From: UBA4923 sp964486135
GTDB taxonomy: Bacteria > Bacillota > Clostridia > Saccharofermentanales > DTU023
NCBI GenBank assembly: GCA_964486135.1
Contig: CAZAKT010000010.1
Location: forward strand, 1-49,475
Length of the DNA stretch: 49,475 nucleotides
Reading direction: 5' to 3'
Positions 16,527 to 25,016 of the stretch are shown piece after piece (positions within the stretch are counted from its first letter, which is position 1; every line of letters begins with the position of its first letter). The notes under the pieces were generated by a model. It was not told the origin of the DNA. It saw nothing but the letters and a program-made list of their open reading frames with translations, and searched no databases. Made by a program: the position numbers and the translations under genes.

Positions 16527-17683
16527 CTGGCCTCCCCCTCCCCCGTCTCCTGCCTGATCTCCTTTTCCCTGGCCGTCTCCTGTTCCTTGGCGTCCTCGAC
16601 CAGCCAGGCATTGATGAAGTCGTCGATGTCACCGTCCATGACCCCGTCCACATCCCCCGTCTCATAGCCGGTCCGGTGGTCCTTGACCAGGGTATAGGGA
16701 CAGAAGACATAGGACCTGATCTGGCTGCCCCAGGCGATCTCAAAGACCTCCCCCTTGAGGTCCTCGATCCGGTCCAGGTGGTGTTGGCGGGCCAGGTGGT
16801 AAAGACGCGACTTCAGCATGGCCATGGCCGTCTCCTTGTTCTGGAGCTGGGACCTTTCGTTTTGGCAGGAGACGACCAGGCCAGTCGGCAGGTGGGTGAT
16901 GCGGACGGCGGAGCTGGTCTTGTTGACGTGCTGGCCCCCGGCGCCTGAAGCCCGGAAGGTATCGATTTTGAGGTCATCCGGATTGATTTCAATCTCGATG
17001 GTGTCATCAAGCTCGGGGAGGACCTCACAGGAGGCAAAGGAGGTGTGGCGGCGGCCGGAGGAGTCAAAGGGTGAGATCCGGACCAGGCGGTGGACCCCGT
17101 TCTCGCTTCTCAGGTAGCCATAGGCGTTGGGGCCGGCGACCCGGAAGGAAATCGTCTTGATGCCCGCCTCCTCACCGTCCAGATAATCCAGCACCTCCAA
17201 ACTGAACTCATGCCGTTCAGCCCAGCGGGAATAGAGGCGGAAGAGGAGGCCGGTCCAGTCCTGGGCCTCCGTCCCCCCCGCGCCGGCGTGGAGTGAGACC
17301 AGGGCATTTTGGGAATCGTGTTCACCCGTCAGGAGGGTCTCAAGGCGGAGGCTGTCAAAGTCCTTTGCCCAGGCCGACAGGCCCTGATCGACCTCGTCCA
17401 GGGCCGCAGCGTCCCCCTCCTCCTCGGATAATGCCAGCAAAACTTCCAGATCCTCGTTCTCCGAGACCAGGTCGCTGAAGCGTTTACTCTTCTTGTTGAG
17501 GTAGGCGATTCTTTTTTGCACCATCTGCGCCCGGGGCGGGTGGTTCCAAAAATCCTGTTCCAGGGTCTCCTTGGTAAGGCGGTCAATTTCCTCCCTGTCC
17601 GCTTCGAGGCGAAGCGAGAGCCGGAGCTCTTCCAGGAGTATTTTATTGCGGGCGATTATGCCCTGTTGTTCTTCGTAAGTCAT
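16523..17683 (-). CDS. prfB: peptide chain release factor 2
   Basis: 386 residues. The stop-codon recognition tripeptide SPF (in RISPFDSSGRRHTSF) marks RF2 rather than RF1, and SGAGGQHVNKTSSAVRI holds the GGQ catalytic loop that releases the peptide at UAA and UGA. The usual programmed +1 frameshift site (CTT TGA C around codon 25) is absent: LRLSLRLEADREE is read straight through in one frame. Immediately upstream, however, is a seven-codon in-frame ORF ending in TGA-C (17687-17710). C-terminal tail about 20 residues longer than in E. coli, Glu/Arg-rich. Confidence 0.95.
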   Translation of the reverse strand: MTYEEQQGIIARNKILLEELRLSLRLEADREEIDRLTKETLEQDFWNHPPRAQMVQKRIAYLNKKSKRFSDLVSENEDLEVLLALSEEEGDAAALDEVDQGLSAWAKDFDSLRLETLLTGEHDSQNALVSLHAGAGGTEAQDWTGLLFRLYSRWAERHEFSLEVLDYLDGEEAGIKTISFRVAGPNAYGYLRSENGVHRLVRISPFDSSGRRHTSFASCEVLPELDDTIEIEINPDDLKIDTFRASGAGGQHVNKTSSAVRITHLPTGLVVSCQNERSQLQNKETAMAMLKSRLYHLARQHHLDRIEDLKGEVFEIAWGSQIRSYVFCPYTLVKDHRTGYETGDVDGVMDGDIDDFINAWLVEDAKEQETAREKEIRQETGEGEAR

Positions 17684-17686
17684 AGG

Positions 17687-17710
17687 TCAGTCCATTTCCC
17701 TTTGAAGCAT
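17687..17710 (-). other. short upstream ORF ending in UGA before prfB
   Basis: ATG CTT CAA AGG GAA ATG GAC TGA, in the same frame as prfB, with its TGA followed by C and only three bases (CCT) before the prfB ATG. UGA is read only by RF2, and UGAC is the leaky context used in prfB frameshift sites. The ORF has no clear ribosome site of its own, so translation is unproven. Confidence 0.35.
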
Positions 17711-17755
17711 CGGCAGTCAATCTTGTGAGTCAGCACCGGATCCCCGGCCCTCCCG

Positions 17756-18559
17756 TCAAGTACCGTCGAGCGAACGGGGCTTGGACCCGGCATCCCTCAC
17801 CGACAAGGAGCGGTAGAACATGGCGGCCAGCCTGCCAAAAGCCAGGGTTTTCAGGGCAAAGAAGAAGGCCCGGATCAGGCTGCCGGCCCAGAGGCTGTCT
17901 GTGAAGAGGCCCCGGAGCAGATCCCCCGCGAGAATCGTCAGGGAACGCAGGAAGAGGAAGCTGGCGAAGATGAAAAACTTCATCCCCGAGGTCATCTTGA
18001 AGCTGGCCTCCATGGCCGAGGGCAGGCTCTTCTTCTCGAAGATGACGGCAAAGATGGTCATGGACAACATGGTGGCCAGGATGTAAAAAGGTATCCCCAT
18101 GGCTGGCAGGGAAAGGATATAGGGGACCAGGAGGGCAAAGGCCAGCAAAAGGAGGGTGGGAAAGGCCCGGACCGCCGTCCTTCCCGGCGTCCTGCCTTCG
18201 ACGGAGGGGAGGGGCGGTATGGGGGGTCTGTCCTCCTGACCGATCAATTCCCCCGAGAGCCCGGAGGAGGCGAAAAGCCAGTGGAGGGCGTAAAGGAGGA
18301 TGAACCAGAGGGAGACGACAAAGAGGCCCAACTGGCGGAAGAGGACGGAGAACCAGACAGGCGGGGGAAAGGGCAGGTAGGCCTCCCTTTGCAAAAAAGC
18401 GGTCAGTTGAGCCTCAAAGGCCTCCAGCTGCCCACCCGACGGCATGGTCACATAGGCTGCGGCCGACAGGGCAAAGAGCAGGAAGAACCAAAGATGCACC
18501 AGTCTCGCCTTGGGCATCTTATCTATTTTTAAGGCTTCGAATATAATCCGCAAAAGCAT
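17756..18559 (-). CDS. multi-pass membrane protein, function unknown
   Basis: 267 residues starting at the ATG at 18559 (AAAGGGAG 4 bases upstream); an open frame continues further upstream but its translation is Pro/Gly/Arg-rich and not protein-like. Five or six membrane segments are visible (about residues 17-36, 72-98, 136-160, 165-185, 205-220 and a C-terminal one). A long extracytoplasmic loop lies between the first two and a Pro-rich polar loop before the third. The layout resembles Yip1/YIF1-like permease-fold proteins, without a decisive motif. It sits between prfB and the ACT-protein gene, transcribed in the same direction. Confidence 0.65.
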   Translation of the reverse strand: MLLRIIFEALKIDKMPKARLVHLWFFLLFALSAAAYVTMPSGGQLEAFEAQLTAFLQREAYLPFPPPVWFSVLFRQLGLFVVSLWFILLYALHWLFASSGLSGELIGQEDRPPIPPLPSVEGRTPGRTAVRAFPTLLLLAFALLVPYILSLPAMGIPFYILATMLSMTIFAVIFEKKSLPSAMEASFKMTSGMKFFIFASFLFLRSLTILAGDLLRGLFTDSLWAGSLIRAFFFALKTLAFGRLAAMFYRSLSVRDAGSKPRSLDGT

Positions 18560-18636
18560 GACTCCCTTTCCCTGTGTCTCTTCCCGGCTAAGGCTAACAC
18601 AGACTATACCATGAAAGCGGGAGCGGATTCGGTAGC

Positions 18637-19101
18637 CTATCCACCCATGAGCTGGCGCAGGGACTCGGCCCGGATCACCCCCCGGCTCTGGGTCAGCCGG
18701 AAGATGAGCTTGTCCTCCAACTCGAAAATTCCGACCGACCGGAAGGTGACCAGCATGCTGATCAGGCCGTCCACGGGCGGACTCTGCTGGAAGGCGATGA
18801 TCTCCACCCCCTGCTCCTGGAAGACGGACAGGCATAGGAAGGCAGCCTGGCCGATATTCTCCATGACGACCAGCATGGTGGTGATGGCCCCATCCTCCAG
18901 GGTCCTCAGGGAGCGGATCGATTTTCGGTGCTTGTAGTAGGCGCTCCGGCTGATGCCGACCCGCCGGACCGCCTCGTTGACCGAGGGCACCCGTTTCGCA
19001 TCGAGAAGGTTTTTCACCTCCATGACCTTGTGAAAGACTTCCGGCAAGGCGTCCTCACGGACCACATAGTACTTGTAAGCTGGTCTTTTCCCCTTTGACA
19101 T
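18637..19101 (-). CDS. UPF0735 ACT-domain protein (PheB/YszB-like)
   Basis: 154 residues. The N-terminal half reads YYVVREDALPEVFHKVMEVK... and then VPSVNEAVRRVGISRSAYYKH, a helix-turn-helix-like segment; the C-terminal half (from about residue 72) is an ACT domain (MLVVMENIGQAAFLCLSVFQ). This is the arrangement of the UPF0735 family of Bacillota, suspected of sensing an aromatic amino acid. The DNA-binding-like segment makes a regulatory role plausible but unproven. The ATG directly abuts the rdgB stop codon. Confidence 0.88.
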   Translation of the reverse strand: MSKGKRPAYKYYVVREDALPEVFHKVMEVKNLLDAKRVPSVNEAVRRVGISRSAYYKHRKSIRSLRTLEDGAITTMLVVMENIGQAAFLCLSVFQEQGVEIIAFQQSPPVDGLISMLVTFRSVGIFELEDKLIFRLTQSRGVIRAESLRQLMGG

Positions 19102-19683
19102 CTAGAACATCTCCTCCAGAAACTTTCGAAAGGCCCGTCCCCGATGGCTGATCCTGTTTTTCTCCCCGGCATCCAGGCAGGCCAGGCTACGCCTCCCGCC
19201 GTCCGGGATAAAGACAGGGTCATAGCCGAAACCGGCGGTCCCCGACTCCTCTTCCGCAATCCGGCCCTCTGTCCGGCCCCGGTAGAGGTATTCCTCCCCT
19301 CCCGGGAGTATGACGGCCAGGGAACAGCAGAAGGCCGCCTGCCGATCCTCTGGTCCCAGGTCCTTCATCCGGGCCAGGAGGAAACGGATATTGTCCTGGT
19401 CGGACGCCCCCTCTCCCCCGTAGCGGGCCGTGTGGACCCCGGGTGCCCCGCCCAGCCCCTCGACACAGAGACCGGAATCATCCGCCAGCACCCAGCCCCC
19501 GGCCAGGCGCCAGAGGGCCCGGGCCTTGATCAGGGCATTTTCATCAAAGCTTTCGCCCGTCTCCTCAACCTGGAAGACCAAACCCCTCTCCGAAGGGGCG
19601 ATCAGGCGGACCGGCCATCCCTGGGCCAGGGCCCGCAATTCCTTCAACTTGCCCTCATTCTGGCTGGCGACCAGGATATCCAC
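19102..19683 (-). CDS. rdgB: XTP/dITP diphosphatase (HAM1/RdgB)
   Basis: 193 residues, the family's usual length. MDILVASQNEGKLKELRAL is the N-terminal nucleotide-binding strand; later family blocks are WVLADDSGLCVEGLGGAPGVHTARYGGEGASD and FGYDPVFIPDGG, and SHRGRAFRKF closes the site. It removes deaminated purine nucleotides (ITP, XTP, dITP) from the pool. It starts 18 bases after the M3-like gene stop and abuts the ACT-protein gene. Confidence 0.94.
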   Translation of the reverse strand: MDILVASQNEGKLKELRALAQGWPVRLIAPSERGLVFQVEETGESFDENALIKARALWRLAGGWVLADDSGLCVEGLGGAPGVHTARYGGEGASDQDNIRFLLARMKDLGPEDRQAAFCCSLAVILPGGEEYLYRGRTEGRIAEEESGTAGFGYDPVFIPDGGRRSLACLDAGEKNRISHRGRAFRKFLEEMF

Positions 19684-19701
19684 AGACCCCTCCTTCCCCC
19701 T

Positions 19702-21417
19702 CTATAGGCCGAGGAAATCGACGATGGCAAAGACGGCCTTCCTTACCGTCTCCTCCTCGAAGGGGGAGGGATAGCCAGCGTCGGCAAGTCTGACCAGGGG
19801 ATCGGCCAGCTCCTCATTGTTGAGCAGACGGGTGAAATATTCCTCCAGGCTTTGATGTTGCCGGCCCAGGGGCAGGGTCCCCAGGACCGAGACCACCGCC
19901 AGGACATCGAAGATCCCCGTCAGGGGCCGGCTCCAAAGGATGGGTGAGCAAAGCCAGAGGTCCTCCAGGGGGATCAGGCCCGGGTAGTCGGCCGAAACCC
20001 CCGGCAGTTGGTAGCGCTCGGCGATCTCCTGCCAGGCATGGCGGAAAATGGTCAGATTGGTGACCCGGGCCCGGCAGAGGAACTCCTCCATCTCGTCCAG
20101 GGCGCAATAGACGGGCAGATTGAGCGTCCGTTCGGTCAAATCATACTCACGGGCGTAACGGGTCATATTCCCGTAGAAGAGGGCCCAGACCCGCTGGGAC
20201 AAAAAGGCCATGGAATGGCGGACCACCGGGCGGATCGCCGGAGCTTCAGCCAGGGGCAGGGGGCAGGGCTGACGCTCAGCCCTGGAATGGGAATAGAGGA
20301 GGGAGCCTGTTTCCGAGAAGGCCAGGCTGGCAAAACGCTCCTGGGGGATGGAGGAGAGGAGGAGGAAGGACCGTTCATCCTCCGGGAAGTAGGCGCTCAG
20401 CATCCCGGGCAGGCGATCGCCCGTCCCCAGGCCCGGGTCCCCCAGGACCTGGAAGGAGAGGGCCCCTCCGGCCTTCATTTCTTCAAAGAGCGGGAGCTTG
20501 GCGGTGAAGATATAGCGGAGGGCCTTGAGGTAGGTCTCTTCCAGGGGAAAGGCGGAGGCATCCAGCTGGGGCAGGCCGAAGGCGGCGGGGTACATGAGGT
20601 CCCAGGGCCTGGGATCGGTAAGGCCCAGCCTCCCCCATTGCAGGTCCCGGATGTGCCGGGTCAGGGGGACCAGATGGGTCTGGACCAGCTGGCGGAAGGC
20701 CTGGATGGGGATGCGGGAATCAGGGGTCAGGCCGGCCCGGGCAAGGACATAGTCATAGAAGCTGTCGAAACCGGCCTGGCTGGCCATAAGCCGCCTTGCC
20801 TCATGCATCTCAATGAAGCGGCCCTCCGCCTCCTCCCTATGGCCGGCCAGAAGACTGGTCAAAGAATAATAGGCCCTCATACGACGATCACGGGAGGGGG
20901 ATTGGAGCAGACGCCTTGCCTCACCCTTGACCAGGCCGGGCCCGGCCGGGGAAAGCGATATCGCGTCCAGGGCCTTCAACTGCTCCCTGACCAGTAGCCT
21001 TTCCTGTCGCAGGAGGGGCAAGAGATCCTTTTTATAGGCGCGGGAAAGGCCTTCTGCCCTCCCGGGAAAGGCCGGTCCGAGGGGGGAGGAGGCCCGGCCC
21101 CCCTTTGAAGTCTCTGACACGGCGGCAAAAAACCCCGCGTATTCGGTCAAAAAGGTGAGACAGAGGTCCTCGGCAGCTTCCAGCTGCCCCCTGACAGCCC
21201 GGTCCGCCCGGTCGAAGAAGCCGCGAATTTTCAATTTTTCCCGGGTTTTGTCCAGCTGGTCGTATTCATGGCTTACCTGCCGGATCAGGTCCGTCAGTTC
21301 ACCGGTTTTGAAGGTCAGGCGGAAACGGGCCAGGGCCTTTTTACCCCCCTCCGCCAGCTCCCCCTCCGAGGGCAGGGTCCCGGCCCAGTCTTCCTGAAGC
21401 CATTGAGCCAGATCCAT
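19702..21417 (-). CDS. peptidase M3 (PepF)-like protein lacking the zinc ligands
   Basis: 571 residues with the helical fold pattern of oligoendopeptidase F: an all-alpha N-terminal half, ARRLMASQAGFDSFYDYVLAR (about 207-227), and the C-terminal HSMAFLSQRVWALFYG block that in active enzymes reads EIHSMxMEFxxWPxMELFFG. The zinc motif HExGH is replaced by S368-E-T-G-S372 in LAFSETGSLLYSH, and the third ligand Glu (EIHSM) is V399 in VVRHSM. All three metal ligands are therefore lost, although the frame is intact and codon use normal. It should have no M3 peptidase activity; a binding or regulatory role is possible. It sits between argS and rdgB, co-directional. Confidence 0.8.
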   Translation of the reverse strand: MDLAQWLQEDWAGTLPSEGELAEGGKKALARFRLTFKTGELTDLIRQVSHEYDQLDKTREKLKIRGFFDRADRAVRGQLEAAEDLCLTFLTEYAGFFAAVSETSKGGRASSPLGPAFPGRAEGLSRAYKKDLLPLLRQERLLVREQLKALDAISLSPAGPGLVKGEARRLLQSPSRDRRMRAYYSLTSLLAGHREEAEGRFIEMHEARRLMASQAGFDSFYDYVLARAGLTPDSRIPIQAFRQLVQTHLVPLTRHIRDLQWGRLGLTDPRPWDLMYPAAFGLPQLDASAFPLEETYLKALRYIFTAKLPLFEEMKAGGALSFQVLGDPGLGTGDRLPGMLSAYFPEDERSFLLLSSIPQERFASLAFSETGSLLYSHSRAERQPCPLPLAEAPAIRPVVRHSMAFLSQRVWALFYGNMTRYAREYDLTERTLNLPVYCALDEMEEFLCRARVTNLTIFRHAWQEIAERYQLPGVSADYPGLIPLEDLWLCSPILWSRPLTGIFDVLAVVSVLGTLPLGRQHQSLEEYFTRLLNNEELADPLVRLADAGYPSPFEEETVRKAVFAIVDFLGL

Positions 21418-21432
21418 ACCCTGCCGTCCCCC

Positions 21433-23181
21433 CTACATCCTGTCAACGGGCTGGATCCCGGCCAGGCGGAGGCCTGCCGCCAGGGTCCGGCCGACTGCCC
21501 GGCTGAGGGCCAGCCTCGCCAGGATCAGGTCCGGATCACCCGCCTTCAGGACCTGGGTATGGTGGTAGAAACTGTTGAAGACCCGGGCCAGGGTCTGGAT
21601 CTGCCTGACCATAAGCGAGGGCTCGGCGCTGTCCCTGGCAGCGGCGACCGAAGCAGGGAAGTTCCCGATCTCCTTGATCACCTCCTGCTCCTGGTCGGAG
21701 ACGAGCAGGGCCAGCTGCTCATCCCTGACCTGGTCCAGTTTGGCCAGAAGGTCGTCCGGCGCCTTCCGCTCCAGGGAGGCGCACCGGGTCACGGTATAGA
21801 GGAGGTAGGGGGCCGTATCCCCTTCAAAATCCAGCATTTCATCCCAAGAAAAGATGATGTCACGCTCCCGGCTGTTCCTGAGATAGGCGTAACGGACTGC
21901 CCCCAGACCGATCTGTTCGGCGATCCGGTCGGCAGTCAGCGAATCCATAGCGGGGTTGTTGGTCCCGATCAGGGCCCGGGTCTTGCCCACACTGGTGTCG
22001 AGCAGGTCCTCCAGCAGGACGACATTGCCCGTCCGGGTCGCCAGGGCCCCTTCCGCGAAGCGGACCGTCCCGAAGGCGACATGAAGGCAGGCCCCGGCCT
22101 TGGGAAAGCCCAGGCGCTCCAGGACGGCGAAGACCTGCTTGAAATGGTTCTTTTGCGGGATGCCGACCACATAGATATTTCTATAGAAATCATAGACCTG
22201 GTCCCGCCACAAGGCCGCCGCGATGTCGCGGGAGGCGTAGATGGTGGAACCGTCACTTTTCAGGATCAGGCAGGGATTCAGTCCGAAGGCCTCCAGGTCG
22301 ACAACCTGGGCCCCCTCACTCTCCTCCAGGAGGCCCTTCTCCCGGAGGCTTTCCACCACCTCCGGAATCAGGGGCGAGTAGAAGCTCTCCCCATTGGTGT
22401 TGTCAAAGCGGATGCCCACCCGGTCATAGATCTTGTTGAACTCCCTGAGGCTGACCTCACGGAAGGTCTCCCAGAGGGAGGCTTCCGCCTCACCGCCCTG
22501 TTCCAGACGGCTGAAGGCCTGCCGGGCCTCATCCTCCAGATCCGGATTTGTCTCCGCCTCCTCGTGGAACCTGACATAGATCCGGGTCAGCTCCTGGATG
22601 GGCGCCTGGTCGAGGGCCTCGGCGTCGCCCCAGAGCCGCCAGGCCACGATGAGCTTGCCGAACTGGGTCCCGTAGTCGCCCAGATGATTGAAGCGCTCGA
22701 CCTCATAGCCACCATATTCATAGAGGTTGGCGATGGCCTCGCCCAGGAAGGTGGAAAAGCCGTGCCCCACATGGAAGGGTTTGGCGATATTGGGGGAGGA
22801 ATACTCGACGATGACAGTCTTTCCGGCCCCCTCTTCGGAGGAACCCGGCCTGTCCCCGCTATCAATCGACTGCCGGAGCACCGTACGCGCCAGGTAGTCG
22901 CGGCGGATGAAGAAATTGAGGTAGCCCCCATCCACCTCCATCCTGTCCAGGGCCGAAAACCAGTCCTCCTGTCCGCCAGGGGGCCCAGCCTCAAGTTCCG
23001 CCTTCAGATCCTGGGCAATGGCAACCGGGGATTTACGAAACAGCTTGGCATAACGAAAACAGGGAAAGGCGATATCCCCCATCTCAGGTCTGGGCGGCCG
23101 GCCGAGTGTCGCCCCGATCTCCTCTTCCGGGAGGGCCAGGATCCTGGCCAGGGCGGCGGCAATCTTTGTCTCAAGTGTCAT
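21433..23181 (-). CDS. argS: arginyl-tRNA synthetase
   Basis: 582 residues, class I synthetase. The HIGH motif appears as FHVGHG in SSPNIAKPFHVGHGF, and the KMSKS-equivalent as ATRTGNVVLLEDLL, as in other ArgS proteins that lack the canonical lysine. An N-terminal Add1 domain (recognition of the D-loop of tRNA-Arg) covers about residues 1-95 and the C-terminal DALR anticodon-binding domain starts near 455 with YLLYTVTRCASLERKA. It ends 15 bases before the M3-like gene. Confidence 0.96.
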   Translation of the reverse strand: MTLETKIAAALARILALPEEEIGATLGRPPRPEMGDIAFPCFRYAKLFRKSPVAIAQDLKAELEAGPPGGQEDWFSALDRMEVDGGYLNFFIRRDYLARTVLRQSIDSGDRPGSSEEGAGKTVIVEYSSPNIAKPFHVGHGFSTFLGEAIANLYEYGGYEVERFNHLGDYGTQFGKLIVAWRLWGDAEALDQAPIQELTRIYVRFHEEAETNPDLEDEARQAFSRLEQGGEAEASLWETFREVSLREFNKIYDRVGIRFDNTNGESFYSPLIPEVVESLREKGLLEESEGAQVVDLEAFGLNPCLILKSDGSTIYASRDIAAALWRDQVYDFYRNIYVVGIPQKNHFKQVFAVLERLGFPKAGACLHVAFGTVRFAEGALATRTGNVVLLEDLLDTSVGKTRALIGTNNPAMDSLTADRIAEQIGLGAVRYAYLRNSRERDIIFSWDEMLDFEGDTAPYLLYTVTRCASLERKAPDDLLAKLDQVRDEQLALLVSDQEQEVIKEIGNFPASVAAARDSAEPSLMVRQIQTLARVFNSFYHHTQVLKAGDPDLILARLALSRAVGRTLAAGLRLAGIQPVDRM

Positions 23182-23244
23182 AGATACTCCTGTCGGGCCG
23201 GCCCGGCCCTCAGGCAGGCCGCCCGCTTTAATCTGGCAATTATA

Positions 23245-24009
23245 TCAGGGCCACAGGGGCCGGGGGTAGAGGCCTTCCTCGGTCATGGCCGCCAGGGCCG
23301 CGGCCACACGCGGCTTATCTTCCCGATGGGTCACTCCATACCAAATGTTAGTAACCGGCATTGTGATAGCCTCAATCTTACCTTGTGCCAGATATTGATC
23401 AACAACACCCCCCAACAGATACTCCGAGTTCAAGGCATCACTTTGTGCCTCCTGTTCGAGAAAATCTAGAAAGCCCTCTTGAATTATCGAAATGAATGAT
23501 TGCGGAAAGCCCCAAAAATTCATAGATACCGGCAGATCACCGTCCAGGTGCTGGAAACTCTCCTCCCCCTCAAGGCGGTAACGTCCTCCCTTGTCCAGAC
23601 GCTCGATCTTCTTGATTTCATCGATCCGGGTCAGCCTACCGTTCTCGTCGACCTGGCAGACACCCCGCGAGACGTAGCCGTGGTCGGACAGGGTATCGCC
23701 CAGACGCCAGACACAGAGGCCGATCTGAGGCAAGGGCCCCTCCGCACCCTCTTTCAGGAAGTCATAGATGGCCTGATAGGCGGCCGGCCCGTAATAGTCA
23801 TCGGCATTGATGACGGCGACCGGNNNNNNNNNNNNNNNNNNNNNNNNNNNNNNNNNNNNNNNNNNNNNNNNNNNNNNNNNNNNNNNNNNNNNNNNNNNNN
23901 NNNNNNNNNNNNNNNNNNNNNNNCCGACCGGGTCCAATTGTTTCAGGCCCCCGTAGCGGGAACCCATACCGGCTGCCATAACGATAAGGACAGGATCTTT
24001 TTTTACCAT
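23245..24009 (-). CDS. sugar-phosphate nucleotidyltransferase (interrupted by an assembly gap)
   Basis: The N-terminus MVKKDPVLIVMAAGMGSRYGG is the GXGTRxxx-like signature of nucleotidyltransferases that make NDP-sugars, and the part after the gap starts PVAVINADDYYG, the second metal/nucleotide site of the clostridial branch of this family. The C-terminal part (MNFWGFPQSFISIIQEGFLDFLEQEAQ) matches the same branch. One hundred Ns (23824-23923) lie between; other members have about 90 residues there, so the real gap is probably larger than drawn. Ribosome site GAGGGGAG before the ATG. Product sugar unknown. Confidence 0.8.
   Translation of the reverse strand: MVKKDPVLIVMAAGMGSRYGGLKQLDPVXXXXXXXXXXXXXXXXXXXXXXXXXXXXXXXXXXPVAVINADDYYGPAAYQAIYDFLKEGAEGPLPQIGLCVWRLGDTLSDHGYVSRGVCQVDENGRLTRIDEIKKIERLDKGGRYRLEGEESFQHLDGDLPVSMNFWGFPQSFISIIQEGFLDFLEQEAQSDALNSEYLLGGVVDQYLAQGKIEAITMPVTNIWYGVTHREDKPRVAAALAAMTEEGLYPRPLWP
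23824..23923. other. assembly gap, 100 N
   Basis: A run of exactly 100 N inside the nucleotidyltransferase gene. The round length suggests a placeholder rather than a measured distance. Unlike the gap at 39697, the flanks are not duplicated. Confidence 0.95.
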
Positions 24010-24158
24010 GAGACTCCCCTCTCCCGGACTTGGCCGGTTACCCTTTCATCATAACACGGCCGGACGGCCGTCCCGGCGCGCCTGGCCGGCATCCTGTGTT
24101 AGAATTAGCAGGAAGCCGCCGTCTCAAAACGGTGGCTGCATGAAGGGATTATTACATT

Positions 24159-25016
24159 ATGGCAAATGATAATGCAAGAATAAGTGAGGTCCGTCTGGCC
24201 GTCCTGATTGACGCCGACAATGTCCCCCCGCACAATGTGCGCGGCATGATGGAGGAGATCGCCCGCTACGGCACGCCCACCATTAAACGGATTTACGGGG
24301 ACTTCACCAAGCCGAACCTGGCCCAGTGGAAGTCGCAGTTGCTCGACTACGCCATCAGCCCCATCCAGCAGTTCAGCTACACTACCGGAAAAAACGCGAC
24401 CGATTCAGCCATGATCATCGACGCAATGGATATTCTGTATACGGACAGGATTGACGGCTATGTCCTGGTCTCCAGCGACAGCGACTTTACCAAGCTGGCC
24501 ACCCGTCTCCGCGAGTCAGGCAAGACAGTTTACGGCTTCGGGGAGATGAAGACGCCCAACGCCTTCATCGCCGCCTGCGACCGTTTCATCTACCTTGAGA
24601 TCATCGACCAGCACGGTGAGGACGAGGAGGCGGACAAGGACAAGCAGGAGAAGGAAGCCGCCCCCAAGACGGCAAGCCGGACCCGGGCCAAGAAGGAACC
24701 GGAGAAGAAGGACACGGAGAAAAAGCCGGCCGAGAGGAAAAAGGCCCCCGGCAAGGAGGGCATCCGCAAGATCGACCGCGAATTGATCAAGCTGATCAAC
24801 TCCTCCATCCGGGACGTGGAAGACGAAAATGGCTGGGCCTTCCTGGCGGAAGTCGGCAACCTGATCGTCAAGAAACAGCCCTCCTTTGACTCAAGGAACT
24901 ACGGCTACGACAAGCTGACCACCCTGGTCAGGTCGATCGGAAAATACGACATCGAGATGCGAGACACGGGCAACCCCAATGTCAAGCTGGTCTTTTTAAA
25001 GGTAAAGAGCCGCTAA
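24159..25016 (+). CDS. NYN-domain (PIN-like) RNase with LOTUS/OST-HTH domain
   Basis: 285 residues. Residues 10-150 form a NYN domain: AVLIDADNVPP with the catalytic Asp pair, IYGDFTKPNL, and YVLVSSDSDFTKLATRLRESGKTVYGFG, which holds the third acidic cluster. A charged Lys/Glu/Arg-rich linker (about 155-205) follows, and then an OST-HTH/LOTUS domain (RELIKLINSSIRDVEDENGWAFLAEVG to KLVFLKVKSR). Proteins of this layout bind and probably cut RNA; the target is unknown. Its TAA overlaps the SDR gene stop on the other strand by 2 bases, so the two genes converge. Confidence 0.88.
   Translation: MANDNARISEVRLAVLIDADNVPPHNVRGMMEEIARYGTPTIKRIYGDFTKPNLAQWKSQLLDYAISPIQQFSYTTGKNATDSAMIIDAMDILYTDRIDGYVLVSSDSDFTKLATRLRESGKTVYGFGEMKTPNAFIAACDRFIYLEIIDQHGEDEEADKDKQEKEAAPKTASRTRAKKEPEKKDTEKKPAERKKAPGKEGIRKIDRELIKLINSSIRDVEDENGWAFLAEVGNLIVKKQPSFDSRNYGYDKLTTLVRSIGKYDIEMRDTGNPNVKLVFLKVKSR

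Noticed and set aside
16500..17700. Programmed +1 frameshift of prfB
   Set aside because: The CTT TGA C site is absent and the N-terminal part is read in one frame.
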